From Paratinospora sagittata (lineage: Eukaryota; Streptophyta; Magnoliopsida; Ranunculales; Menispermaceae), in NCBI GenBank assembly GCA_035771175.1, contig CM069612.1, positions 25,154,987 through 25,218,986 of the forward strand: DNA of 64,000 nucleotides, written 5' to 3'. Numbering within the stretch: position 1 is the stretch's first letter; each line of letters begins with the position of its first letter. Shown in pieces: positions 48,119 through 58,364 of the stretch. The notes under the pieces are model-generated. The model saw only the letters and a list, made by a program, of their open reading frames with translations, was not told the origin of the DNA and did not search any database. The position numbers were made by a program, and so were the translations under genes.

Positions 48119-51110
48119 GCTAGTGTGGCGACCCCGCGCCCCAGACCACCAACCCCGCAGGGAATGGCGTGCGGAATGCCGGGGCGGGACGCCCGGCGTA
48201 GGCATCTCCGACCACTCCTCAACTCCCGTGAGGTGGTTGAGACCCTACGAGCCTTATCTCAAACAACGACATAATATCAAAAGGTACTAAACAAAACTAC
48301 CCACCGTATTAATCATCCAAGACAAGAGATAATCCATAAAAATGAACCATAAATAAAATCATAATTCCTACAGTCCATTAATACTGACATACATATAAAG
48401 TCCAAAATTGTGGGTACAAATAAAAACCGTCGTATGCCCACATGGTCTATCTAACAAGTCTCAACTCACCCATACTACAATGTGGTAAGTATTATAATTA
48501 CATAATCCAAAATATAATACTTCATAATTTAAAACACAGTTCAATCAAAATGCCTCTCAACTCACATCGAGGCTTTGGATTCTCTCGCAGGCAAGGCCCT
48601 CAAGATATAGCTACTTCTTTGCCCTTATTCTGGACAGAAGGACCTGAAAGAGGAAAATGAGGGTGAGTCAACGGTGCCCAGTGAATAGAATTCAAATATG
48701 CTATCAATACTCATCAATAAATATCATGTATGCATGTCAATGTGTAGCATGATTAAAAGCTCATAACATATAGATATCAAGCATTTATAATAAGTTCGAT
48801 GCAAGTAAAAGCTTATCAATTTGGATCCACATTCCACATGCATTGGGTTACTAGTGCACGTCTATTTCACCGTACCGTTGACCTCAATCATGTTTTTTTG
48901 GGGTTACTAGTGCACGTCTATTTCACCGTACCATTGACCCCAATCTCTTCCTTTCCTAAAACCCTCCTATGACAAGGTTAAGTCCTCCTATTAGCCAGAT
49001 AGATGGGCCCAACCAAAGTCATAAGGTTTTCTCAAATCAATGCATCATTCAAAACATTAGAACACATTCATGCTTTCAACATACAATATATAAGTGATAT
49101 GATGACATAAAAGATATAATCATAAATGAAGTCTACTCACAACCAAGCCTCGCGAGAGTATTTAACCACACACGATCACCAAACCGAATCAACCCAATCA
49201 AGATCCTGAAACATTCATCAATATCCTACCATACATTAATTTCTATGCTCAATCACATAGACATTACACATCAACCCTAAATCAGCCCACATATAAACAA
49301 TAGGCCTAAATCCCATCTAATCCCATCATTCAACTCAAATCACATGACTTAGGCCTCTAATGCATAGTTCTCATACATAAACCATTCTATTAATCAAAAA
49401 TATTGATTTTCAATTCCTTAGGCATAAACATGCCCAAATTGGGTCACTTGATCACAAGTAGGCCTAACTCATGATATGGTCACAACCACCAAATCAGTAG
49501 CATAATCAACCCTAATCATGCTTAATTAAACATAAGTTGCATCAATTCAATGATTCTAGGCCAAAAGCATCAAAAGCCCCAAAATATGAAAATTTTCATA
49601 CTTAGGCCATATTGCCGATTTACACTAGGTCACCATGTTCAACCATGTATATCACTGATTTTGCATCATGGGTTCATCACCAATGGCAACTAGGTCAACA
49701 TAGTTGACATGCAAGCTATTTGGGAATGTCTAAGTTCATATTCTAAATTTAGGTCTAATACAAGCAACCCTACCAATTCTTCATTTAATATTCTGTTCAG
49801 ATGTATCAATCTACCAACAGAAATATATAATCACAAAATCAACCATACAGATTGAAGTATGTGAAGAAACAAACCTTCTGTCCAAATATCAGCCCAATCC
49901 AACGGTGGACCGAAAAGATAAGTATCTTTGATAAACAAGTCTCTAATCAGACAATTTCTCCTTTCCTGCGGCAAATACTCAAACTCAGATGACTATATCA
50001 CACAAAATACTAAACTCATAAACATCGCCACCGTTCAGAATACAGAAATATCAGTTATAAACTACATACCAAAATGTTATATCCATCCAACGGTAGATTG
50101 AGGAGATCTACAAGTTTGACCAAAATGACACGAGAAATCCAGACTTTCCGACCAGCTTTGTTTCAGAGGTTAGATCTCTCAGACAAAACCTCTAATCAAG
50201 ATCTCCATGTGCAGAATGCAGAAATATCAGTTGTACACTACGTACCCAAATTTTATATCCATCCAACGGTAGATTAAGGAGATCTATAAGTTTGAGCGAA
50301 ATGGTGCGAGAAATCCAGACTTTCCGACCATCTTTGTTTGAGAGGTTAGATCTCTTAGACGAAATCTCTGATCAAGATCTCCACCGACTAGAATGAATAA
50401 CCATAAGCTACGAACTTGCTGACAAATTTTGAGCTCAATCTGACCATATATCCCAAAGATCCAGCTCTTTGATGAAAACGTCGCAGAGATCTTCCTCCTG
50501 CAACTCCCTCCTTCTTTCTCTTCTTCTTTCCTTTCTCTTCTTTTCTTTCTCTTCTTTTTTCCTTTCTCTCCACTCACCTCTTTCTAGCACTTCCTTGATT
50601 CCCTCCTTGATTCTCTCCTTTATTCTCTCCTTGATTCCCTCCTTGATTCTCTCCTTGATTCCCTCCACTCATTGTAGCACTTCCTTGAGGGCATGGGACA
50701 CTTGTCCACTTTCATGCACCAACCTTCACATGTGTTGGTCTCATACTACTCATACCAACCACATGTACTTTAACCAATTTCATGCTTCCATGTATTTTAA
50801 ATGTCCAATCCATTTAATACACCAAATTTTCATTCTCATTTATCCTTTTATTCAATCAATCCTAATTCATATCAATTCATGGTTTAATGGACCCATGCAT
50901 AAATAATAACATATGCATTATAATTTAATTTAACATGACCCATATACAATTTATGATACACATATTTATATACATTATCAAGCATCAACTATACAAACAT
51001 TAAACAACCATCAAACAAACACCAAACATATCGAGGCAACGCATAGAGTTTGGGCAAAGTGCAATTGGGTTATAGGCTAGATGAAATAATTTTCGGGGCG
51101 TCACAGCTTG
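48119..51110 (-). mobile_element. Solo LTR, TGTGGCGACC...GGGGCGTCACA
   Basis: The element spans 48124-51105 (2,982 bp), flanked by GCTAG (48119-48123) and GCTTG (51106-51110). Ends are short imperfect inverted repeats. It carries GGGTGAGTCAACGGTGCCCA near 48660, matching the conserved motif in the LTRs at 41250 and 52533. Diverged tandem units (GGGTTACTAGTGCACGTCTA) lie at 48846 and 48901, a 176-bp duplication near 50.03-50.39 kb, and a 12-bp minisatellite at 50596-50667. No internal region is attached. Minus orientation is inferred from comparison with the 3' LTR at 56157. Confidence 0.72.
50596..50667. repeat. 12-bp minisatellite (TTGATTCYCTCC) x 6
   Basis: Six units within the solo LTR; on the other strand they yield a repetitive KERIKEGI open frame that is not a gene. 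Confidence 0.9.
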
Positions 51111-52084
51111 AATGCAATACAAGCTAGTGTAAGGCAATCCTCCCACTATCAGGGGGAGAAAAGAAAAATGTCAAAAGAATGACATATAAAATTGTTTGAT
51201 AGACAACATAAGTTATAAGCTAATGTGAACTAGACTTTCAAATGATAAGTTTAAGTGTATGATAAATTCACATGATCAATCATATGCAAAAGAATTTTCA
51301 AATCAGTTAACTGATATATTCATCTTTAGTCCCTGAAGGATAATTTACAAATGATACACCTGAAGTGCGGTTGACCGATCAAATCAAAATACACAACTTC
51401 CTAAAAGATGAAGGTATATGCAAATGATTGATAAATATATAAGCATTCTGAAACAAGAATGAATTGACAAATAAATATACCATAAAAGGTATACAAGTAT
51501 ATGTGGAAGCGATATAGATTGAGAAATAAACACACCCTGAAGTGGTATGAGAATCTCCTGAACAGATATGAATTGAAGAATAAATATTAAGAATTCTAAA
51601 TATGTTTATATTTAAATCCATTTATATTTGAAAACTATGGGATGGAAATAATATTGCTCCTAGTAATATTTTAAAGTGTATTTTTGATATTATGGGATCC
51701 CAAAACATATAAGAGTATTGACATTGAAAAAGTAGAAAGGAGCAAGATCAAATATAGTGAAACTCGTTGAAAAATCAAGAGCTATCTGAATTAGAAATTC
51801 TAATACCTAAAGAGGTAAATCATGTTAAATATACATGAGGAAATATATTAATCCATGGATAATGATGTTATACGTGAAAATCCCTGAAGGATTTATGAAT
51901 TATACTTGAAGCTTCAAAATGATGATCCCTGAAGGATCTAAAAGGCCTGAAGTACGTATTGCATTAATATTCATATTGATCAATATGCACATACATTTTC
52001 ATAATTTTATGAGTGAGCATTCTAACAATCATATTTGCATATGCACTTTATTCATTTCATTGTTGCATATGTTAAGACTCTTGA

Positions 52085-54216
52085 TGTCACGACGCCCCTG
52101 ACGTAGGCTGACGTCATGACCGGCACAGTGTACTATACACTGTACATCCTATATACAGTATACAATATATTGTCAGCCTTCACGTAGTCTCACAATCATT
52201 CCCAAAATTTACAACAATTTTTTTTTCTAATATACCACAAATCAAATACAATATGGATCTCTATAGTCATTCCATTCATTCCACAAATTAAATTATCACC
52301 TGATAAATATCTATGATCATCTCATTTCATCATCCCAAGTATTATATACTATTACCACAACCCTTCTAGGTGATATTACATATATATAGTGTGTGATAAT
52401 TATACATATCAAAATAACAAAAGTTATTTCCTCCAAGCATACATACACATACCAGACGAAGGCTCACGTGATTATCACTCACGGATATGTCTTTTCCCTT
52501 CGACTCAATACCTGAAATATTGGAGGAAATGGGGTGAGCAAACGACAGCTCAGTGAATATAGTTCTTGAGATGGCAATTATATACATTTAGAGAAATATG
52601 ACATTTAAAATCATTTCAAACACTTATGCAACACATGCATCATTCAACGAATATATTATGCATGTCAACAACATAAATTTCATGAGTTTTCCATAATGCA
52701 ATGCACAATCTCCCTCCTCCGCAAGGCAAGAGAGCGAGTCTAACCTTTGTATGGCCGTACAAGGTAGACACAGCCTCTCATTACCCAATTCACAGTCATT
52801 TCAAGGATCGCAACCCTTGATAGGACAGACCTACTGACAATGAGGACTCACAAAACCTCATCCGGGTCTAATTCCTAACGAAATGACAATGAGGATTCGC
52901 AAAGCCTCATCATTACAAACTCCAATGCTAAAATCAGTTTGCATGACCCATAAAACTCAATGTATATATAAATATACCATGCATACAATCAAACATTTTA
53001 TATATGTATAATGTCATACGAGAACCAAATCAAGAAAATTATACTCACAGTACAACACGTTCAACTTAAACCCAATCATTATCGCTTTCGAGTCCAGCTC
53101 CAAGTTAAATCCAACTAATTTAACCTGTCACAATCACTTCATAATTCAATTTCATGTATTCATATCTATTTACATTTTTAATTTCTCAACTCACTTCAAA
53201 TCACAATAAATCCATTTAGGACTCATAAGCAGTTGAAGAAACTACTAAATCGTTTCTGTGGTCAATCTAGATATTTCCACAAGAAAGAACAGTGAAAATA
53301 GATGTCCAAATCATATTTTCACGACACCATATCCTTAGTTACTAAAACGATCAAAGCATATCCAAATATCATGTTCCAACGTCCGGAATTCAGTTCTTCA
53401 CGATTCTATGATCTCAAACTGGGGTTTCATTGGGTTCACATCACTGTGCACAGTACTATTCACATTACTGATCAATATTCACTATTCACTATGCACTGTA
53501 CACTATTCACTATGCCTATTTACTATTCACTGTGCACTATTCACTATTCATCCGAAAGATGTAAATTGTATTAAAATTGTCAAACGGTCTCCAAAACGCA
53601 TGAAATAGAATCTAACCACAGATTCGAAGTCCCGACAGTCCAGAGAGTGTTTTTCTACCTTCCTAGCGGATTTTCCATTAACGTTGGGTCAAAACCCCAA
53701 TTTTTGAAAATACCGTAAAACGGCTCCCACAGCTAAAATTAGTCCGCTAGAATCGTTACATCTAGCTTAGATAGTAATTTCACGAAGGAATAGACTGGAA
53801 ATCACTTACCAGAAGTCCAGATTTCGTGCGAATCACGCGTTCCTCTTTTCTTTCCTCCTCTTTCTTCTTCTTTCTTTCGTTTTCTCCTTCTGCTTCTCCA
53901 GCAACTGCGTTAAGTTTGATTTTTTTTTTATTCTTTTTTTTATTTTGTCTTCTTCTGAATACTTGGGATGATGAAATGAGATGATCATAGATATTTATCA
54001 GGTGATAATTTAATTTGTGGAATGAATGGAATGACTATAGAGATCCATATTGTATTTGATTTGTGGTATATTAGAAAAAAAAATTGTTGTAAATTTTGGG
54101 AATGATTGTGAGACTACGTGAAGGCTGACAATGTATTGTATACTGTATATGGGATGTACAGTGTATAGTACACTGTGCCGGTCATGACGTCAGCCTACGT
54201 CAGGGGCGTCGTGACA
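52085..54216. repeat. Left LTR of the mosaic element, with 259-bp inverted arms
   Basis: Arms 52085-52343 and 53958-54216 are inverted repeats with about two mismatches in the outer 120 bases (TGTCACGACGCCCCTGACG ends). The body holds GGGGTGAGCAAACGACAGCT near 52533, diverged GACAATGAGGA repeats at 52835 and 52884, and a TATTCACT-rich minisatellite at about 53450-53550. The body is the reverse complement of the right LTR. Confidence 0.8.
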
Positions 54217-54220
54217 ATAT

Positions 54221-54232
54221 TGGTATCAGAGA
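54221..54232 (+). other. Primer-binding site of the mosaic element
   Basis: TGGTATCAGAGA, four bases after the left LTR, matches the usual Met-tRNA primer site. It shows plus-strand polarity for the element even though the LTR body beside it is inverted. Confidence 0.65.
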
Positions 54233-56142
54233 CAAGTTTAGGATTAAAAGCCTAAAGATTAAAAGCTGTATGAGATTATGATTGATTGTATGGGTATATA
54301 TATGGGTAGTCCTATTATGCTGAGCCTAATCCAATATGTTATCTTGCCTGAAAATTACCTGTGTCGGTGAATTCTAGATTTGGAAAAGAATAGTCAAGAT
54401 TAACGATGGAAATTGCTGATCAAGAAAGGATCAGAGGGCTGAAAGAAAACGAACTTGATGAGACGAGTATGATATCCGTATGAAAGATGATGGAAGTCGT
54501 AATATGGATTGTGTTAAATAAAGATGGGATTCAAATGGTAGCTTATGGGTTATGGGTAGATATGATACCATTTGGATAACCATTAGTGGACTGGTCAGTT
54601 TATATATTCTTCCAATGAACACCAGAATTCTATTGATAGACTGAGCAGATTGTATATGTGTGAGATAGAGAGATTTGATGGGAGTACTCAGATATTTTTC
54701 ATGTCGGATTAAGATCCGAAGATTGTGTCGAGATCTGATATATGACGCAGACTCGTTTTGGTACTCATCTCCTTCTCAGTGTGATATGTACTCTCAGACT
54801 GGTTGACAGACTGAGAGAGTGACTTTGATGCTTGCGAGCATGCTCGGGTCTAGTATACTTGAATTTTGGTGGAAGTTGGAAGGAATACTTTATTTGTGTA
54901 AACTTGTGTGTATAAACAGCTATTATAATAGCATAATGATGGCACTCTACAGGTTTTATAGGAAGCCTTATAGATATCCAACTTGTTTGACTTGAAAGTA
55001 TGGAGTTATTGTGATTGGTGCCAGAGGATATTCTTAAATGCACAGGGTTGGTATATAGGCCTTGAACTTTATTGTGGCTGACTCAGTTTTGCTAAGGGTC
55101 TTACCACAAAAAGGCCAAATGAGATTTGGAATGAAAAGAAAGCTCGCATTTGTTGGACCATGAGAGATCCTTGAGAGGATAGTGTCGTGAGTGGAACAAA
55201 TAGCTTCAAGGATCTTTCCACGCACTTTCTATAACATACAACTAATAACAGTCTGATAGTAGACGGAGTAAAGAATTTGAAACTCTGAGTGGAGACTATC
55301 TTCGAGAATGATTAAGTCTCTGAACATGATAAAGCAAGTTAGTTACGTTTAAGCTAACTGATGATAAGAGACGATAGAAAATTGGGTTAAGGACTCCTGA
55401 GATGATTAAGGCATGAGATTAATTAAAGAAGCTAGTTTAGGAGGGCTTCTATCAGCATGCTGAAATTGACTGAAGGCATGAAAAATTTTATCTTGTTAAA
55501 ATGTAGTGACATGCCTAACCATAAAGACAAACATGAATTAAATAGACTGGTATAGTTTATTTTTGAAATGATCACTAAGTATATTCTGAGAAGGATAAGG
55601 ATCTAGAATAAATTGTGGGATCCTATACGGCAGGTTTGATTGAGACAGCCTATAAATTTCGGGTCAGCCAAAACTGTGGTGAAATTGTTAACCCTAGCAA
55701 TATTAGTGATATAACTTGTACCGCCATTTGAAGCCGAGTCATCAACACCAGTGTTAGGTACAAGGCGAAATAAGTAATGTAAGGAAATGTTGGGGCAAAA
55801 ATATGAAATTGAAGATAAGTGAAACATTGAGTAAGGTTGAGATTTTGGCAGTATTGGGTCAGGTACTAACCCAATAATAATGGAAAAAAGGGAAGTGATG
55901 TTAACGACTTATGAAAACCAGAAGTGGTTTCCATTGCCTGAGCAGGAGTCACAGCCTCTCCTTACCCAATTCACAGTCATTTCAAGGATCGCAACCCTTG
56001 TTGGGACAGACCTACTGGAAGATACCACGTATCAAGAAGAGCAAACATGGAAGCGAAAATATAAAATGCTGGAGCAGTTTTCTGGAATTGAGTATCACTT
56101 GAGGAATAGTCTTGGATTTTAAATTTCGAGGACGAAATTCCT
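54233..56142 (+). pseudogene. Internal region of the mosaic element, with a gypsy pol C-terminal remnant
   Basis: Most of the 1.9 kb has no recognisable domain. At the end, EEQTWKRKYKMLEQF resembles the region after the gypsy chromodomain (EEATWE-like), and ILNFEDEIP-stop in another frame ends at about 56142. Positions 55950-56016 are a copy of the left LTR's 52769-52835 in direct orientation, an LTR fragment embedded in the interior. Two frames are needed to read the pol end, so it is degenerate. Confidence 0.5.
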
Positions 56143-56156
56143 TAAGTTGGGGAGAT
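56143..56156 (+). other. Polypurine tract of the mosaic element
   Basis: TAAGTTGGGGAGAT immediately precedes the TGTAACACCCC start of the right LTR. Confidence 0.75.
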
Positions 56157-57645
56157 TGTAACACCCCGTAAATTTACTTAAATACATACACGTATTTTTT
56201 ATGTAAGAGCTAACTATACACTTGAGAATACACGTATTTTATACGTAAGAGCTAAATATACGTGTATGATTGAGTGTATAAAGAAAAAGACAAATATACG
56301 TGTGTATGGTTGGTTACTTAAAAATGTGGATTGAGTGTATGAAGAAGAAGAACGAATAAAAAGATAAAATAAAATAAAATAATGAACAGTATTTGAATAG
56401 TAAGTATACTATTTATAAGGTACTGTTCATCAAATAGTATCGTGAATAGTATTCAGAAGAAGACAAAATAAAAAAAAAGAATAAAAAAAAAATCAAACTT
56501 AACGCAGTTGCTGGAGAAGCAGAAGGAGAAAACGAAAGAAAGAAGAAGAAAGAGGAGGAAAGAAAAGAGGAACGCTTGATTCGCGCGAAATCTGGACTTC
56601 TGATAAGTGATTTCCAGTCTATTCCTTCATGAAATTACTATCTAAGCTAGATGTAACGATTCTAGCGGGGCTAATTTTAGCTGTGGGAGCCGTTTTACGG
56701 TATTTTCAAAAATTGGGGTTTTGACCCAACGTTAATGGAAAATCCGCTAGGAAGGTAGAAAAACACTCTCTGGACTGTCGGGACTCTGAATCTGTGGTTA
56801 GATTCTATTTCATGCGTTTTGGAGACCGTTTGACAATTTTAATATAATTTACATCTTTTGGATGAATAGTGATGAATAGTGATGAATAGTGAATAGTGAA
56901 TAGTGAATAGTATACAATAAATAGTGTAGTGAATAGTGAATAGTCACAGTGAATAGCGTACAGTGAATAGTGAATAGTGAACATTGATCAGTGAATAGTA
57001 CTGTGCACAGTGATGTGAACCCAATGAAACCCCAGTTTGAGATCATAGAATCTTGAAGAACTGAATTCCAGACGTTGGAACATGATATTTGGATATGCTT
57101 TGATCGTTTTAGTAACTAAGGATATGGTGTCGTGAAAATATGATTTAGACATCTATTTTCACTGTTCTTTCTTGTGGAAATATCTAGATCGACCACAGAA
57201 ACGATTTAGTAGTTTCTTCAACTGCTTATGAGTCCTAAATGGATTTATTGTGATTTGAAGTGAGTTGAGAAATTAAAAATGTAAATAGATATAAATACAT
57301 GAAATTGAATTATGGAGTGATTGTGACAGGTTAAATTAGTTGGATTTAACTTAGAGCTGGACTCGAAAGCGATGATGATTGGGTTTAAGTTGAACGTGTT
57401 GTACTGTGAGTATAGTTTTCTTGATTTGGTTCTTGTATGACATTATACATATATAAAATATTTGATTGTATGCATGGTATATTTATATATACATTGAGTT
57501 TTATGGGTCATGCAAACTGATTTTAGCATTGGAGTTTGTAATGATGAGGCTTTGCGAATCCTCATTGTCATTTCGTTAGGAATTTGACCCGGATGAGGTT
57601 TTGCGAGTCCTCATTGTCATTTAAGTAAATTTACGGGGTGTTACA
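56157..57645 (+). repeat. Right LTR of the mosaic element, 27-bp inverted ends
   Basis: Starts TGTAACACCCCG and ends CGGGGTGTTACA; the outer 27 bases are a perfect inverted repeat. Positions 56157-56448 are specific to this LTR and include four variants of ATACACGTAT. Positions 56449-57618 are the reverse complement of about 52835-53960 in the left LTR, including a GTGAATA minisatellite at about 56870-57000. Confidence 0.8.
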
Positions 57646-57769
57646 CTTGAAGAGTTTATTACAATATATTTATCAAGGAAAAATTTGGGATGAAAGATCT
57701 TGAAAAATTGAATTTTTGTTTCGGCCTACAGATCGAGAATTTTTCAAGTGGGATATGATATGATAGTAG

Positions 57770-58142
57770 ATTATGATAGTAGATTATGATGTTTATATAG
57801 TTTATTTACTTTGTTTTTTGTGTGATTTTGTACGTATCAAAGTGGAAATAAAGTGGTGGAGCAAAGGAGGAAAAGGGAAGAAGAAGAGAGAGAAAAAAGG
57901 CGAAAATAGTGGGTGGGCCCGAAGCATCGGGGGAAATCCAAGAGGAATACGATTTTTTTAGTAGTTGCGTTTGTTTTGGGTATTTTTGTTTCCTTTTTGT
58001 TTTAAACAATATAAATAAAAAGTAGGGAGTTTAGAAGGGGATTATTCATGACAAGAAGAGGAATTGAAGCATTGGAAAAGGAGAAGAACAACATTGAAGC
58101 GGCACGAAGAGCTAGGTCTAGATTTGGTGAAGTTGTGCTAGT
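57770..58142. other. Unassigned repeat-derived sequence
   Basis: A purine-rich stretch (AAGAAGAGAGAGAAAAAAGG) and GTGGGCCCGAAGC patch, followed by a short frame. It is probably retroelement leader or UTR sequence. No gene is recognised. Confidence 0.4.
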
Positions 58143-58304
58143 TTATTGTAATACCCTGTATTTTACAAAAAAAAATAAAATAAAATAAATAAATAAATAA
58201 TAATAATTTTTTTAGAATAAAACACATGCCTGGACTTCCAGGTGTGTGCCATGTGTCATGTGTCATGTGTTTGGACTTCCAGGCATATGCTTTATACTAA
58301 AAAA

Positions 58305-58337
<33 letters not shown>

Positions 58338-58364
58338 TTGGTGAAATACAGGGTATTACATTAT
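58143..58364. mobile_element. 214-bp hairpin built from the tail of the 40970-42514 LTR
   Basis: The element (58147-58360) starts TGTAATACCCTGTATTTTAC and ends GTGAAATACAGGGTATTACA. From each end inward runs an ATT/AAT-rich spacer, then a GCCTGGACTTCCAGG block, with CATGTGTCATGTG in the loop. The right half matches the last 180 bases of the solo LTR at 40970-42514 closely; the left half is its reverse complement. The flank TTAT is repeated (58143-58146 and 58361-58364). It has no coding capacity. Confidence 0.75.

Larger units (their letters stand above)
52080..57650 (+). mobile_element. Mosaic gypsy-type LTR element with inverted LTR bodies
   Basis: A perfect 5-bp target repeat CTTGA (52080-52084 and 57646-57650) bounds 52085-57645. 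The left LTR (52085-54216) is followed after four bases by TGGTATCAGAGA, a Met-tRNA PBS. The right LTR (56157-57645) is preceded by AAGTTGGGGAGAT, a polypurine tract, and by an NFEDEIP-stop phrase typical of chromovirus pol ends. Only 1.94 kb lies between, so it is non-autonomous. The two LTRs share about 1.1 kb, but in opposite orientation, and their outer ends are unlike. Joining the flanks rejoins a copia reverse-transcriptase segment. Confidence 0.75.
44438..57770 (+). mobile_element. Decayed Ty1/copia internal region with nested insertions
   Basis: Evidence is patchy: a zinc-knuckle remnant (CVCFRCGMK) near 45670; a phrase like the end of copia integrase (FSPLGGK) near 48065; and a reverse-transcriptase piece at about 57675-57755 (KEKFGMKDLEK, NFCFGLQIENFSSG). 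Numerous stops and frameshifts are present. Between these pieces sit a solo LTR (48124-51105), a mosaic LTR element (52085-57645) and an antisense gene-like unit (46907-47708). The RT piece starts just beyond the CTTGA repeat of the mosaic element, so that element split the RT. Diverged 60-bp tandem repeats lie at about 44884-45035. Confidence 0.6.

Noticed and set aside
50388..50668. Lys/Glu/Arg-rich frames (KERIKEGI repeats)
   Set aside because: Produced by the 12-bp minisatellite and CT tract in the solo LTR.
53302..53608. Frames with IHYSLCTIHYS-like repeats
   Set aside because: Products of the TATTCACT minisatellite in the left LTR.
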